This document shows positions 56,821 through 64,000 of a stretch of DNA of 64,000 bases, piece after piece. The position numbers and the translations under genes are program-made. The DNA comes from Flavobacteriaceae bacterium GSB9 (lineage in GTDB: Bacteria > Bacteroidota > Bacteroidia > Flavobacteriales > Flavobacteriaceae): the NCBI GenBank assembly GCA_022749295.1, contig CP062007.1:496001-560000 (forward strand), given 5' to 3'. The notes under the pieces are model-generated. The model was not told the origin of the DNA. It saw only the letters and a program-made list of their open reading frames with translations, and ran no database searches. Numbering within the stretch: the stretch's first letter is position 1; the number at the start of each line of letters is the position of its first letter.

Positions 56821-57966
56821 ATGGAAGTCTCACAAATAAAAGCACTGCACTCAAAGCATAAAGAAACAACTCTATATCACCGTTATATTACCAACGATAA
56901 TATTGTTCCTTTACTAAATAAATTAGAAGATACCCTGTCCGTTGTGACCCTAGGAAAATCCGTTTTAGGAAAACCTATTTATGGTCTTAAAATTGGAAAC
57001 GGTGAAAAGCGTGTGCTTATGTGGTCGCAAATGCATGGTAACGAATCTACAACCACTAAAGCGCTTTTTGACTTAATAAACACCCTATTGCGTGGTGGTG
57101 AAGGAATAGGTTCTATACTGGATAGCTGCACGTTGTTTATCATTCCTATTTTAAATCCTGATGGTGCTGAAGCCTACACTCGAATTAACGCTAATGAGGT
57201 TGATTTAAATCGTGATGCGCAAAACCTTACCCAGCCAGAAAGCATGGTTTTAAAGAGTGCATTTGAAAGTTTTAAGCCCCATTTTTGTTATAACTTGCAT
57301 GGACAGCGCACTATTTTTAGTGCTGGAAAGCGAAATAAATCGGCTATCGTATCGTTTTTATCGCCCGCACAAGACCAAGAATGTACGGTTACTGCCAACC
57401 GAAAGGTGTCAATGGAAATTATTATGGTAATGAATAAAGCCTTGCAGGCTGTTATTCCAGACCACGTAGGCGTTTACGATGATGCTTTTAACATAAATTG
57501 TGTTGGCGATACGTTTCAGAGCACAAATGTGCCTACAATACTTTTTGAGGCAGGACATTACCCAAATGATTATGCTCGTGAACAAACACGAGAACTTATA
57601 TTCATCTCTTATTTAACGTCTTTGAATTACATTTCCGAAAACGATATTTCGGGACAATTTTATGAGTCTTATTTCGGTATTCCCGAAAACGAAAAACGCT
57701 TTTTCGATGTGATTATAAGAAATGCCCTGTTTAACGGTGAGTTACTCGATATAGCCATACAATTTCAAGAACGATTAATTGCTGGCAAAGTAGAATTTAT
57801 GCCAAAGGTTGTGAAAATTGAACCACTAAATGGTTTTTTTGGACACAAAGAGATTGATGCTCAAGGGAATGAGGTGGTCGATGAAGCGGGTAGGCCATTA
57901 AAAATAGACTACGAAAACGTTTTCGTTGTATTGAAAAATGAAAAAATCTTATTATTTTCAAAATAA
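56821..57966 (+). CDS. M14-family zinc carboxypeptidase
   Basis: The 381-residue protein has the zinc ligands His72 and Glu75 in MHGNEST, a third ligand candidate His in CYNLHGQRT, NPDGAEAYTR and DLNRDAQN of the substrate site, and the catalytic Glu in FEAGHYPNDYAREQTREL. There is no signal peptide, so it acts in the cytoplasm, probably on a peptide or peptidoglycan fragment; the substrate is unknown. It is transcribed divergently from an XRE regulator with shared operators. An Lrp-type regulator gene follows 70 bp later. Confidence 0.9.
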   Translation: MEVSQIKALHSKHKETTLYHRYITNDNIVPLLNKLEDTLSVVTLGKSVLGKPIYGLKIGNGEKRVLMWSQMHGNESTTTKALFDLINTLLRGGEGIGSILDSCTLFIIPILNPDGAEAYTRINANEVDLNRDAQNLTQPESMVLKSAFESFKPHFCYNLHGQRTIFSAGKRNKSAIVSFLSPAQDQECTVTANRKVSMEIIMVMNKALQAVIPDHVGVYDDAFNINCVGDTFQSTNVPTILFEAGHYPNDYAREQTRELIFISYLTSLNYISENDISGQFYESYFGIPENEKRFFDVIIRNALFNGELLDIAIQFQERLIAGKVEFMPKVVKIEPLNGFFGHKEIDAQGNEVVDEAGRPLKIDYENVFVVLKNEKILLFSK

Positions 57967-58004
57967 AGCCTATCAATTATATATTATTTTTAAAGAAAAT
58001 GTAT

Positions 58005-58012
58005 TAATTTTG
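58005..58012 (+). promoter_or_regulatory. Candidate -7 box for the Lrp-family gene
   Basis: TAATTTTG fits TAnnTTTG and lies 24 bp before the ATG. Confidence 0.4.
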
Positions 58013-58036
58013 CTTTTTATTTAAGAATAGTTAATT

Positions 58037-58516
58037 ATGGGGAAAATTAAATTAGACGAAATCGATCATCAAATTCTTGATATGTTGATTGATAACACTA
58101 GGATTCCGTTTACGGACATTGCAAAAAAATTGTTAATCTCTGCAGGTACAGTTCATGTTCGTGTAAAAAAAATGGAAGAAGCTGGAATAATAAAAGGGTC
58201 TTCTTTAATGTTAGACTACAAAAAGCTTGGATATTCATTTATTGCTTATGTTGGCTTATACCTAAACAATACTTCTCAAACCAAATTTGTTTTAGAACGC
58301 ATTAACGAAATTGCTTATGTAACAGTAGCGCACATAACTACCGGTAAATTCAATATTTTCTGTAAAATTAGGGCGCGTAGCACCGAACATGCCAAGGAAG
58401 TGATATTTTTACTAGACGATATTGATGGTGTTTACAGAACAGAAACCATGATTTCTTTAGAGGAGAGCATAAACGACAAAAAGCGTTTAATGCATTCAAT
58501 TTTTAATGATATGTAA
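58037..58516 (+). CDS. Lrp/AsnC family transcriptional regulator
   Basis: The 159-residue protein has an N-terminal winged HTH (IDHQILDMLIDNTRIPFTDIAK and AGTVHVRVKKMEEAGIIKGSS) and a C-terminal RAM/Lrp ligand domain (FIAYVGLYLNN, VAHITTGKFNIFCKI). Members respond to amino acids. It follows the M14 peptidase, which may release such a ligand; that link is a guess. A terminator follows 27 bp after the stop. Confidence 0.92.
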   Translation: MGKIKLDEIDHQILDMLIDNTRIPFTDIAKKLLISAGTVHVRVKKMEEAGIIKGSSLMLDYKKLGYSFIAYVGLYLNNTSQTKFVLERINEIAYVTVAHITTGKFNIFCKIRARSTEHAKEVIFLLDDIDGVYRTETMISLEESINDKKRLMHSIFNDM

Positions 58517-58543
58517 ACCTTTCATAGGTTTAGCAAATATAAT

Positions 58544-58568
58544 AAAGCCCTTCTTTGAGGGCTTTTTT
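58544..58568 (+). terminator. Terminator after the Lrp-family gene
   Basis: AAAGCCCT (58544-58551) and AGGGCTTT (58558-58565) with a 6-nt loop and a T-run. A smaller hairpin (AAACCT/AGGTTT) lies at 58515-58531. Confidence 0.8.
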
Positions 58569-58678
58569 GTGTTATAGTATGTGCCCAAACAACACTTCAC
58601 AAATTTTATTTGAAAATTCCAGTTTATTACTTCATGTTTGCAGATACAAAAATTAATAAGACGAAATAAGTCTAGCTT

Positions 58679-60130
58679 ATGGTTTTCAATTCGTTTGAAT
58701 TTTTCATATTCCTTGTGTTGGTGTTTTTTGTTTACTGGATTCCATTAAAACAAAACACCAAGGGGCAGAATATTTTATTGCTTGTTGCTAGTTACTTTTT
58801 TTATGGGTGGTGGGATTGGCGCTTCCTGTCTCTAATTCTTTTAAGTACCGTTGTTGATTATTTTGTGGGCATAGCTATAGACCGTAATGAAAACAAGAAA
58901 ACTAGAAGAAGGTGGTTGTGGGTCAGTATTTTTTTTAACGTAGGCTTATTGGGCTTTTTCAAATATTTCAATTTTTTTGTCGACTCGTGGATAGATGCGG
59001 TAGCCATGTTTGGTTATGAAATAAAGAGTACATGGACTCTAAGGGTGCTTCTTCCAGTAGGTATTTCGTTTTACACCTTCCAAACGATGTCTTATTCGTT
59101 TGATATTTATTACAAAAGGTTGAAGCCAACAAAAGATTTTTTATCGTTTGCTGCTTTTGTGAGCTTTTTTCCACAATTGGTTGCTGGCCCCATTGAACGA
59201 GCTTCAAATTTATTATCGCAAATTCTCGAAAAAAGAACATTTGATTATAATCAGGCCGTAAGCGGCTTGAAACTTATATTATGGGGATTGTTTAAAAAAA
59301 TAGTAATAGCTGATTCTTTAGCGCCCATTGTTGACGATATTTTTGCAAATTATACAACGTACCCAGCATCTACCTTGGTTTTGGGAGTTACTATGTTTAG
59401 TTTTCAGGTTTATGGTGATTTTAGTGGCTATTCAGATATTGCTATTGGCACGGCTAAACTGTTCGGCATTGAATTGATGTCGAACTTTAAGTTCCCTAAC
59501 TTCTCACGAAATGTGGCCGAGTATTGGCAGCGCTGGCACATATCATTATCAACATGGTTTAGGCACTATCTTTATATTCCTTTAGGAGGTTCTCGTGTTA
59601 GTAAACTAAAGTCGGTTAGAAATATTGCCATCATATTTTTGGTCAGTGGGTTTTGGCATGGTGCCAATTGGACGTTTATTTTCTGGGGAGCCTTTCATGC
59701 TGTAGCTTTTATTCCGGTTTTTTTATTGGGCCGGAATACCATTTATAAGAATAGTGTGGTTGGAGAAGATTCACTTTTTCCGTCTATTGTAGAAATAGGC
59801 CAGCTTATTTTAACCTTTGGCATTGTGACGTTTTCCAGAATATTTTTCAGATCGGAATCCATTACAGCAGCATTTGGTTTTATTAAACGTATTTTTTCCG
59901 ATTTTTCATATGGTGAATATATGCACCCACAAGGGTATCGTATGATTGATTATTATATCCTGATTGCTGTTTTTGTACTTTATGAGTATCGCATACGAAA
60001 AGATGAACGTTCGCCATTTAAGTTTAAATCGAAATATTTACGGTTTGCCATTTACACCTTAGTTATATTTTTGATGATGCTCTTTTATGATGATGGCGTT
60101 GATAGATCATTTATTTACTTCCAATTCTAG
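58679..60130 (+). CDS. MBOAT-family O-acyltransferase (AlgI-like)
   Basis: The 483-residue multispanning protein has the MBOAT catalytic region GFWHGANWTFIFWGAFHA with the invariant His. Upstream FSGYSDIAIGTAKLFGIEL and RNVAEYWQRWHISLSTWFR are AlgI-type. It moves acyl groups, commonly acetyl, to extracytoplasmic polysaccharide, usually with an SGNH-type partner in the periplasm. Such a protein is encoded nearby on the opposite strand. The glycan target is unknown. Confidence 0.94.
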   Translation: MVFNSFEFFIFLVLVFFVYWIPLKQNTKGQNILLLVASYFFYGWWDWRFLSLILLSTVVDYFVGIAIDRNENKKTRRRWLWVSIFFNVGLLGFFKYFNFFVDSWIDAVAMFGYEIKSTWTLRVLLPVGISFYTFQTMSYSFDIYYKRLKPTKDFLSFAAFVSFFPQLVAGPIERASNLLSQILEKRTFDYNQAVSGLKLILWGLFKKIVIADSLAPIVDDIFANYTTYPASTLVLGVTMFSFQVYGDFSGYSDIAIGTAKLFGIELMSNFKFPNFSRNVAEYWQRWHISLSTWFRHYLYIPLGGSRVSKLKSVRNIAIIFLVSGFWHGANWTFIFWGAFHAVAFIPVFLLGRNTIYKNSVVGEDSLFPSIVEIGQLILTFGIVTFSRIFFRSESITAAFGFIKRIFSDFSYGEYMHPQGYRMIDYYILIAVFVLYEYRIRKDERSPFKFKSKYLRFAIYTLVIFLMMLFYDDGVDRSFIYFQF

Positions 60131-60305
60131 AGTGGTCTAATCAAAAAGAATTCTGCGATATTCTGTATCTGGGTTTACATGGAATTGAAAATTCATGACC
60201 TCAGTTCGATTAACAATTCGGCCCTAAAAACGTTTTATTGTATTGGTTTTTAATGGTGTGTTGTTTTAAAGCAGATCGGTAAGAACGACAAAACACTATG
60301 TTCTT

Positions 60306-61262
60306 TTATAGAGACGTTTTGTTTTTTATATAGTCAGCAATAACAGAGGCTAAAATATTCCGCCCGTTGTTGTTCCAATGCTGGTCGTATATCAAAGTGG
60401 TTGGTTTTTTTGAAGCTTCCATAGCTGGGCCAAAATCTAAGTATTTGTAGCCAACAGAGTCGCAGTATTTCAAAAATAAATCGCTTGTTTTATTTGAATT
60501 TAATAAAAATACTGTCTTTTCTTTGTCAACAGTAAAATTACTGGTAAGTGTTTTAAAGTTTTGTAAATATCTTTGGGTGTCTTCTTCGGAAGCATAATCA
60601 TCTACATATTTTTTTTCTTTATGTTTAATTCCTAAAAGTTTGTTTTTCAGCTGAGTAATAGCTCTAAAAACGCCGATATTTTGTGCATAGGTAATTAATT
60701 TGATATTATCCTTTATTTTATATGTTAAACGGTCTTGCAGATTCACGCGAAAAAAATTTGGTTTATAATTGTCCCTTTCTAAATCGGTGTAAAATTTCAT
60801 ATAAATAAAAGTATAGTCTATGTATTGAAACTTATCCTTGTAAGCTTCTATTAAATGCAATTGATCTGCAAGATCGTAGCCCGAATAGCCGTATTCAAAA
60901 ACCTTCACTTGGTTTTTTAGGCGTACTTCTATTTTTTTACCTGTAGATTCATAGTAATTCTGGTGAAATCCTTCAATAAAGGAATCTCCTATTAAGGCAA
61001 TCTCTTTATCTTGTTCGTTAGGTTTAAACTCCCTATATGAATTAAATCCGTCACTGTTAATGTGGTATTGCGCAAAATTCATTCTTCTGTTGCCCGTAAC
61101 GTAATAGCCTTCTTGGTTTGGCATATTGATCTCGACATCTAAATCGTTAAGCTGGTAGGGTGGGTATTGAGAATACAAATGAAAAACCCTAACGAGTACT
61201 TCTAAGCAAATGAGAATTAGAATACTAAAAATAATTGTTTTACCGATTAATTTTATCATCAC
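60306..61262 (-). CDS. SGNH/GDSL-like membrane-anchored protein
   Basis: The 318-residue protein has an N-terminal anchor (IIFSILILICLEVLVRVF) and the catalytic blocks IGDSF with Ser94 and DQHWNNNGR (Asp293, His295) of the SGNH fold. The likely role is O-acyl transfer or hydrolysis on a cell-surface glycan, as a partner for the MBOAT protein on the other strand. The two genes are convergent with about 175 bp between them. It is the 3'-most gene of a minus-strand run, with three GNAT-like genes upstream. Confidence 0.82.
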   Translation of the reverse strand: MMIKLIGKTIIFSILILICLEVLVRVFHLYSQYPPYQLNDLDVEINMPNQEGYYVTGNRRMNFAQYHINSDGFNSYREFKPNEQDKEIALIGDSFIEGFHQNYYESTGKKIEVRLKNQVKVFEYGYSGYDLADQLHLIEAYKDKFQYIDYTFIYMKFYTDLERDNYKPNFFRVNLQDRLTYKIKDNIKLITYAQNIGVFRAITQLKNKLLGIKHKEKKYVDDYASEEDTQRYLQNFKTLTSNFTVDKEKTVFLLNSNKTSDLFLKYCDSVGYKYLDFGPAMEASKKPTTLIYDQHWNNNGRNILASVIADYIKNKTSL

Positions 61263-61323
61263 ATTACGAGTTGTTATGCTTCAAAGTTAGTTGTTTAACC
61301 ATATATATGGCCTATTAGATTTC

Positions 61324-62511
61324 TTAATTTGAGGTTATTTTTGCAAAAAAGCACCTATCTTTCAGCTTTATAACGTATTTGCCACTGGTAGTAGTTTTAA
61401 AAATTTCTACCATTTTAATATGAGCTTTTTGAGCGTAAAGAAACTCGAAAACCATTTGTTTTAAACCTGGCTGGTGACTTTTATATATGTCCACAACAGA
61501 AATATTATCTGTGCTAAAATTATGAAGTTCTTCTATATTATAATATACTTGGTGTGTAATATCGGGTGAATTTTGTCTTCTTCTGCGACTTTTTATTTTT
61601 TTTACAATGTCGTCTATATTATAATGTTTCAAAATATTTTTAAGTTGGATTTTCTTAATTTCTAGAGCGCTGAAAATACGCTGTTTCCATTGGTTTTTAT
61701 CAAATAGAATATGATGTTCAAAATCATAGATTAAATTGCTCCAACGTCTTTTATATTCGAGTGTACCATAAGCCATGTCGATCATGCTGTAGTTGTGGTC
61801 TATGGCCCATTCTAAAAGTTTGTAAATAGAGATGTTGCCTAAGGCAAACTTAGAGTAATCGATGTCGTAAGAAGGTATAGAAACAAACAAAATGTTATTA
61901 AAGTGATGGTTTATGCAAATATATATAGGAATATTGTTTTCATAAATAACGAAAATAGATGCCTTTTTTGAGTTAACGAGCTCAAAAGTTGTATTGAAAT
62001 AAAAATCCCAATTGTTTAATATATCGTTGTTTTCGTTCCTTTGACCAAACCTAATTGTTAACATTCTGTGCAGTTCATTCATGTAATCGTTATAGTCGTT
62101 TTGACTAATAGAACCAAAAAACATACGGTAACTAATTGTAAAACATGTTTCGAGCCGCTTTTTTAAACGCCTGATATTAGACCGAAAACTTTTGCTGTAT
62201 TCTTGTGCTAGGAAGTTTTCTATATTGTTAGTGTCTTTAATATCTATAGCATAACCTGTTATTTTTTTTTGAGGAACTTTATTAATAACGAGGGTTTTGT
62301 CACTAATAAAACGGGGATTTAAGTACAGTGGAAACAATTTTATTGAAGTTGCTTGGTTTGTTTCTTCAAGTCCTTCACCTTCTGAATTATAAATAACTTC
62401 ACCACTCATAAAGCTTAAAGTCCTGTAAGCAGCGGGGATTTTGCTATGCTCTGTAATCAATGCGTAAAAATCAAGACTTAACATAAGGTCTTTAAATGTT
62501 TGCTTATTCAA
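61324..62511 (-). CDS. GNAT/FemAB-like acyltransferase paralog 1
   Basis: This 395-residue protein has the N-terminal GNAT-like region (GYAIDIKDTNNIENFLAQE, SFRSNIRRLKKRL), then FGQRNENNDILNNWDFY, ASIFVIYENNIPIYICINH, and MIDMAYGTLEYKRRWSN, the segment of FemAB/CelD-type acetyltransferases. A helical/beta tail (MVFEFLYAQKAHIKMVEIFK) follows. The start overlaps the 3' end of the next upstream paralog by 8 bp, so they are translationally coupled. It is similar in architecture to the 384-residue protein encoded next to it. Substrate unknown. Confidence 0.85.
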   Translation of the reverse strand: MNKQTFKDLMLSLDFYALITEHSKIPAAYRTLSFMSGEVIYNSEGEGLEETNQATSIKLFPLYLNPRFISDKTLVINKVPQKKITGYAIDIKDTNNIENFLAQEYSKSFRSNIRRLKKRLETCFTISYRMFFGSISQNDYNDYMNELHRMLTIRFGQRNENNDILNNWDFYFNTTFELVNSKKASIFVIYENNIPIYICINHHFNNILFVSIPSYDIDYSKFALGNISIYKLLEWAIDHNYSMIDMAYGTLEYKRRWSNLIYDFEHHILFDKNQWKQRIFSALEIKKIQLKNILKHYNIDDIVKKIKSRRRRQNSPDITHQVYYNIEELHNFSTDNISVVDIYKSHQPGLKQMVFEFLYAQKAHIKMVEIFKTTTSGKYVIKLKDRCFFAKITSN

Positions 62512-63658
62512 ATATAACTTTTCGAATGTTTTTACGTCCCATGATGAGGAAACTCTTTTCGTTCAATTTAAAAACCTTTGTATCACTAATATGCTCTTGC
62601 GTTAAATACAAAAAATCTATAACGGGCCTTTTTAAAAAATTGTAATTTTTGGCATTAAAGTCTACGATGTTAATCATTTTAGGTTTTTCTTTTCTGGTAT
62701 CTTTGATGTTGTACCTTAAACGTGTCATTAATTTGGCACTGCTATTTTTACTATACGAACTGTTCTTAAATCGTTCATACAACTTTAGGGTTTTTATGAA
62801 ATTTTTAGCTTTAACTATAGCCATTTGCTTAATTGCAGATAGAGTTCCTGCAACAGATTTTATTTTATAAATAAAGTGATAATGGTAGTGATATTTGAGA
62901 TTGCTCCAAACTTTTTTATAGTGCAAGTAACCATTTCCCATGTCCATCAAATTGTATTTGTGGTCTAAGCACCATTCTAAAACATTGTAAACCATAATAT
63001 TGCCCAAGCTGAATTTGGAGTAGTTTATATCATAACCAATAACATGGGCTTTTAAAATCTTATTGGCGTGATAATTAATTCCAACTGTTACTATTTCACC
63101 AGAGGCATAAGTTATAAACATGGAGGCCTGTTTATTATTAATCTGATTGTAGGTGCGTTTTCGGAAATTGTCCCATGTTGCTAAAATTTCTGTGGTGTCG
63201 TTTTTTTCATTAAACCGAACTTCTAAAAAGCTTTTTAAAACAGTTATAGCTTTATTGTAAACTGGCTCGGATATTTGACCAAAATAAATTTGGAATTCTA
63301 CATTAAAGCATAAGTTAAAACGTTTTAAGCTTTTTTTTATTTGCGATCTGGATTGTGATTTTAAGTTGTCTTTTAGATAATTCTCTACATTTTTAATGCC
63401 ATCTAATTTAATGGCAAAACCAACAAGTTTTCTTTGCACGATTTTTTTTTCGGCATAATCTTTTTCTAAAATTTCAGATGTGAAATAATCAGGAAATAAA
63501 GTTATGGCGTAGGAATTGGATAATGCTTTTGAACTCGGCCCATCAGGTTTTTTATAGTAAGAAATACCATTGTTTAATTTGATTTCGTTGTAGCATTCAG
63601 AAATTCGATTTTCAAGGAATAAACTGTTGTAGAAATCATCTTTTTTCAAAACGGACAT
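62504..63658 (-). CDS. GNAT/FemAB-like acyltransferase paralog 2
   Basis: This 384-residue paralog of the neighbouring protein shares GFAIKLDGIKNVENYL, SQSRSQIKKSLKRF, IYFGQISEPVYNK, NEKNDTTEILATWDNF, and MDMGNGYLHYKKVWSN, and ends in a tail like RPVIDFLYLTQEHISDTKVF. The FemAB-like GNAT fold suggests transfer of an aminoacyl or acyl group to an envelope component. It is separated by 41 bp from a third paralog. The local base composition is very AT-rich. Confidence 0.85.
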   Translation of the reverse strand: MSVLKKDDFYNSLFLENRISECYNEIKLNNGISYYKKPDGPSSKALSNSYAITLFPDYFTSEILEKDYAEKKIVQRKLVGFAIKLDGIKNVENYLKDNLKSQSRSQIKKSLKRFNLCFNVEFQIYFGQISEPVYNKAITVLKSFLEVRFNEKNDTTEILATWDNFRKRTYNQINNKQASMFITYASGEIVTVGINYHANKILKAHVIGYDINYSKFSLGNIMVYNVLEWCLDHKYNLMDMGNGYLHYKKVWSNLKYHYHYHFIYKIKSVAGTLSAIKQMAIVKAKNFIKTLKLYERFKNSSYSKNSSAKLMTRLRYNIKDTRKEKPKMINIVDFNAKNYNFLKRPVIDFLYLTQEHISDTKVFKLNEKSFLIMGRKNIRKVIFE

Positions 63659-63699
63659 ATGGCTAATTATGGGGTAAGATTTAATTAAATAGTACTGTT

Positions 63700-64000
63700 T
63701 TATTTAAATTGAGAATTTTTTACAAAACTTAATTGTATTTTTTTGTTTGGGCTTTTGAATATAAATAGGTTTTTTTGATTTTTAATTTGAAATATTTTAA
63801 CATTGTTGATGTGTTCGCTTTGACTGAATAAAAACTCGTACAAAGGTTTTTGCACATAAGGGGTCTGCAAACATGAAACTTCAATTTTATTGGCATTGTT
63901 GAACTCATCTTCGTTAATGGGTTTTAAAGTATAGTCCGTTTGGCTATTTTCTTTGTGGTCATTCTTTTTAATGAAGGATACAAAATGCCTGATGGTGTCT
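63700..64000 (-). CDS. GNAT/FemAB-like paralog 3, C-terminal part, cut by window edge
   Basis: The last 99 codons of a third paralog are visible. The frame runs from the window edge to TAA at 63700-63702 and includes PLYEFLFSQSEHINNVKIFQ, which matches the tails of the two downstream proteins (VIDFLYLTQEHISDTKVF, VFEFLYAQKAHIKMVEIF). No start is in the window. It shows that the GNAT-like genes form an array of at least three. Confidence 0.8.
   Translation of the reverse strand, partial: DTIRHFVSFIKKNDHKENSQTDYTLKPINEDEFNNANKIEVSCLQTPYVQKPLYEFLFSQSEHINNVKIFQIKNQKNLFIFKSPNKKIQLSFVKNSQFK

Overview
The window looks like chromosomal DNA of a marine-type Flavobacteriaceae bacterium (Bacteroidota). 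Evidence: low G+C with AT-rich leaders lacking Shine-Dalgarno sequences, Bacteroidota-type -7 boxes (TAnnTTTG), a hybrid two-component system, a CarboxypepD_reg/TonB-type outer membrane receptor, type IX secretion (T9SS) C-terminal sorting domains, DUF4834, and a likely sulfonolipid (capnine) enzyme pair. No tRNA, rRNA, CRISPR array, intact transposon or prophage was recognised.

Layout. 1-5.9 kb: 3' part of a KdnA-like aminotransferase (8-amino-Kdo synthesis), a 1294-residue hybrid two-component sensor/regulator and an unknown lipoprotein. 5.9-12.7 kb, minus strand: dgkA, ftsK, lolA, an LptF/LptG permease and ribB whose GTP cyclohydrolase half is degenerate. 12.7-16.8 kb: katG flanked by decayed DNA, namely an internally deleted thiol peroxidase gene on one side and a chimeric relic (BspA-like secreted protein, LytS-type kinase, LytTR-type regulator) on the other. 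16.8-25.6 kb: fumC, a 1-Cys peroxiredoxin, a small membrane protein, an outer-membrane receptor, an ArsC-like protein, a HAD hydrolase, prfB with its programmed +1 frameshift, a threonine aldolase and YbaB.

25.7-32.6 kb: an S9 oligopeptidase, a cysteine-synthase-family enzyme next to an alpha-oxoamine synthase (probable cysteate synthase and cysteate fatty acyltransferase), a GNAT-like protein and an outer-membrane protein. 32.8-38.3 kb: a plus-strand cell-surface operon (DUF4834, YfhO, glycosyltransferase, flippase). 38.4-46.9 kb: a very basic Arg/Asn/Thr-rich secreted protein and two paralogous T9SS proteins built from seven copies of a ~260-residue domain that looks like a ThuA/class I glutamine-amidotransferase-like fold. 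After an ~870-bp gene-free stretch come uvrA, an ECF sigma factor with a 48-residue partner ORF, a cysteine-free Nth, bcp, and several conserved unknowns.

56-58.5 kb: an XRE regulator diverges from a zinc carboxypeptidase; both promoters carry the same palindrome over the -7 box. 58.7-64 kb: an MBOAT O-acyltransferase, an SGNH-like protein and three tandem GNAT/FemAB-like paralogs (the last cut by the window edge), probably a surface-glycan modification locus. The observations most worth follow-up are the repeat proteins, the shared operator, the GNAT/SGNH/MBOAT locus, the likely sulfonolipid pair and the deletion scars around katG.
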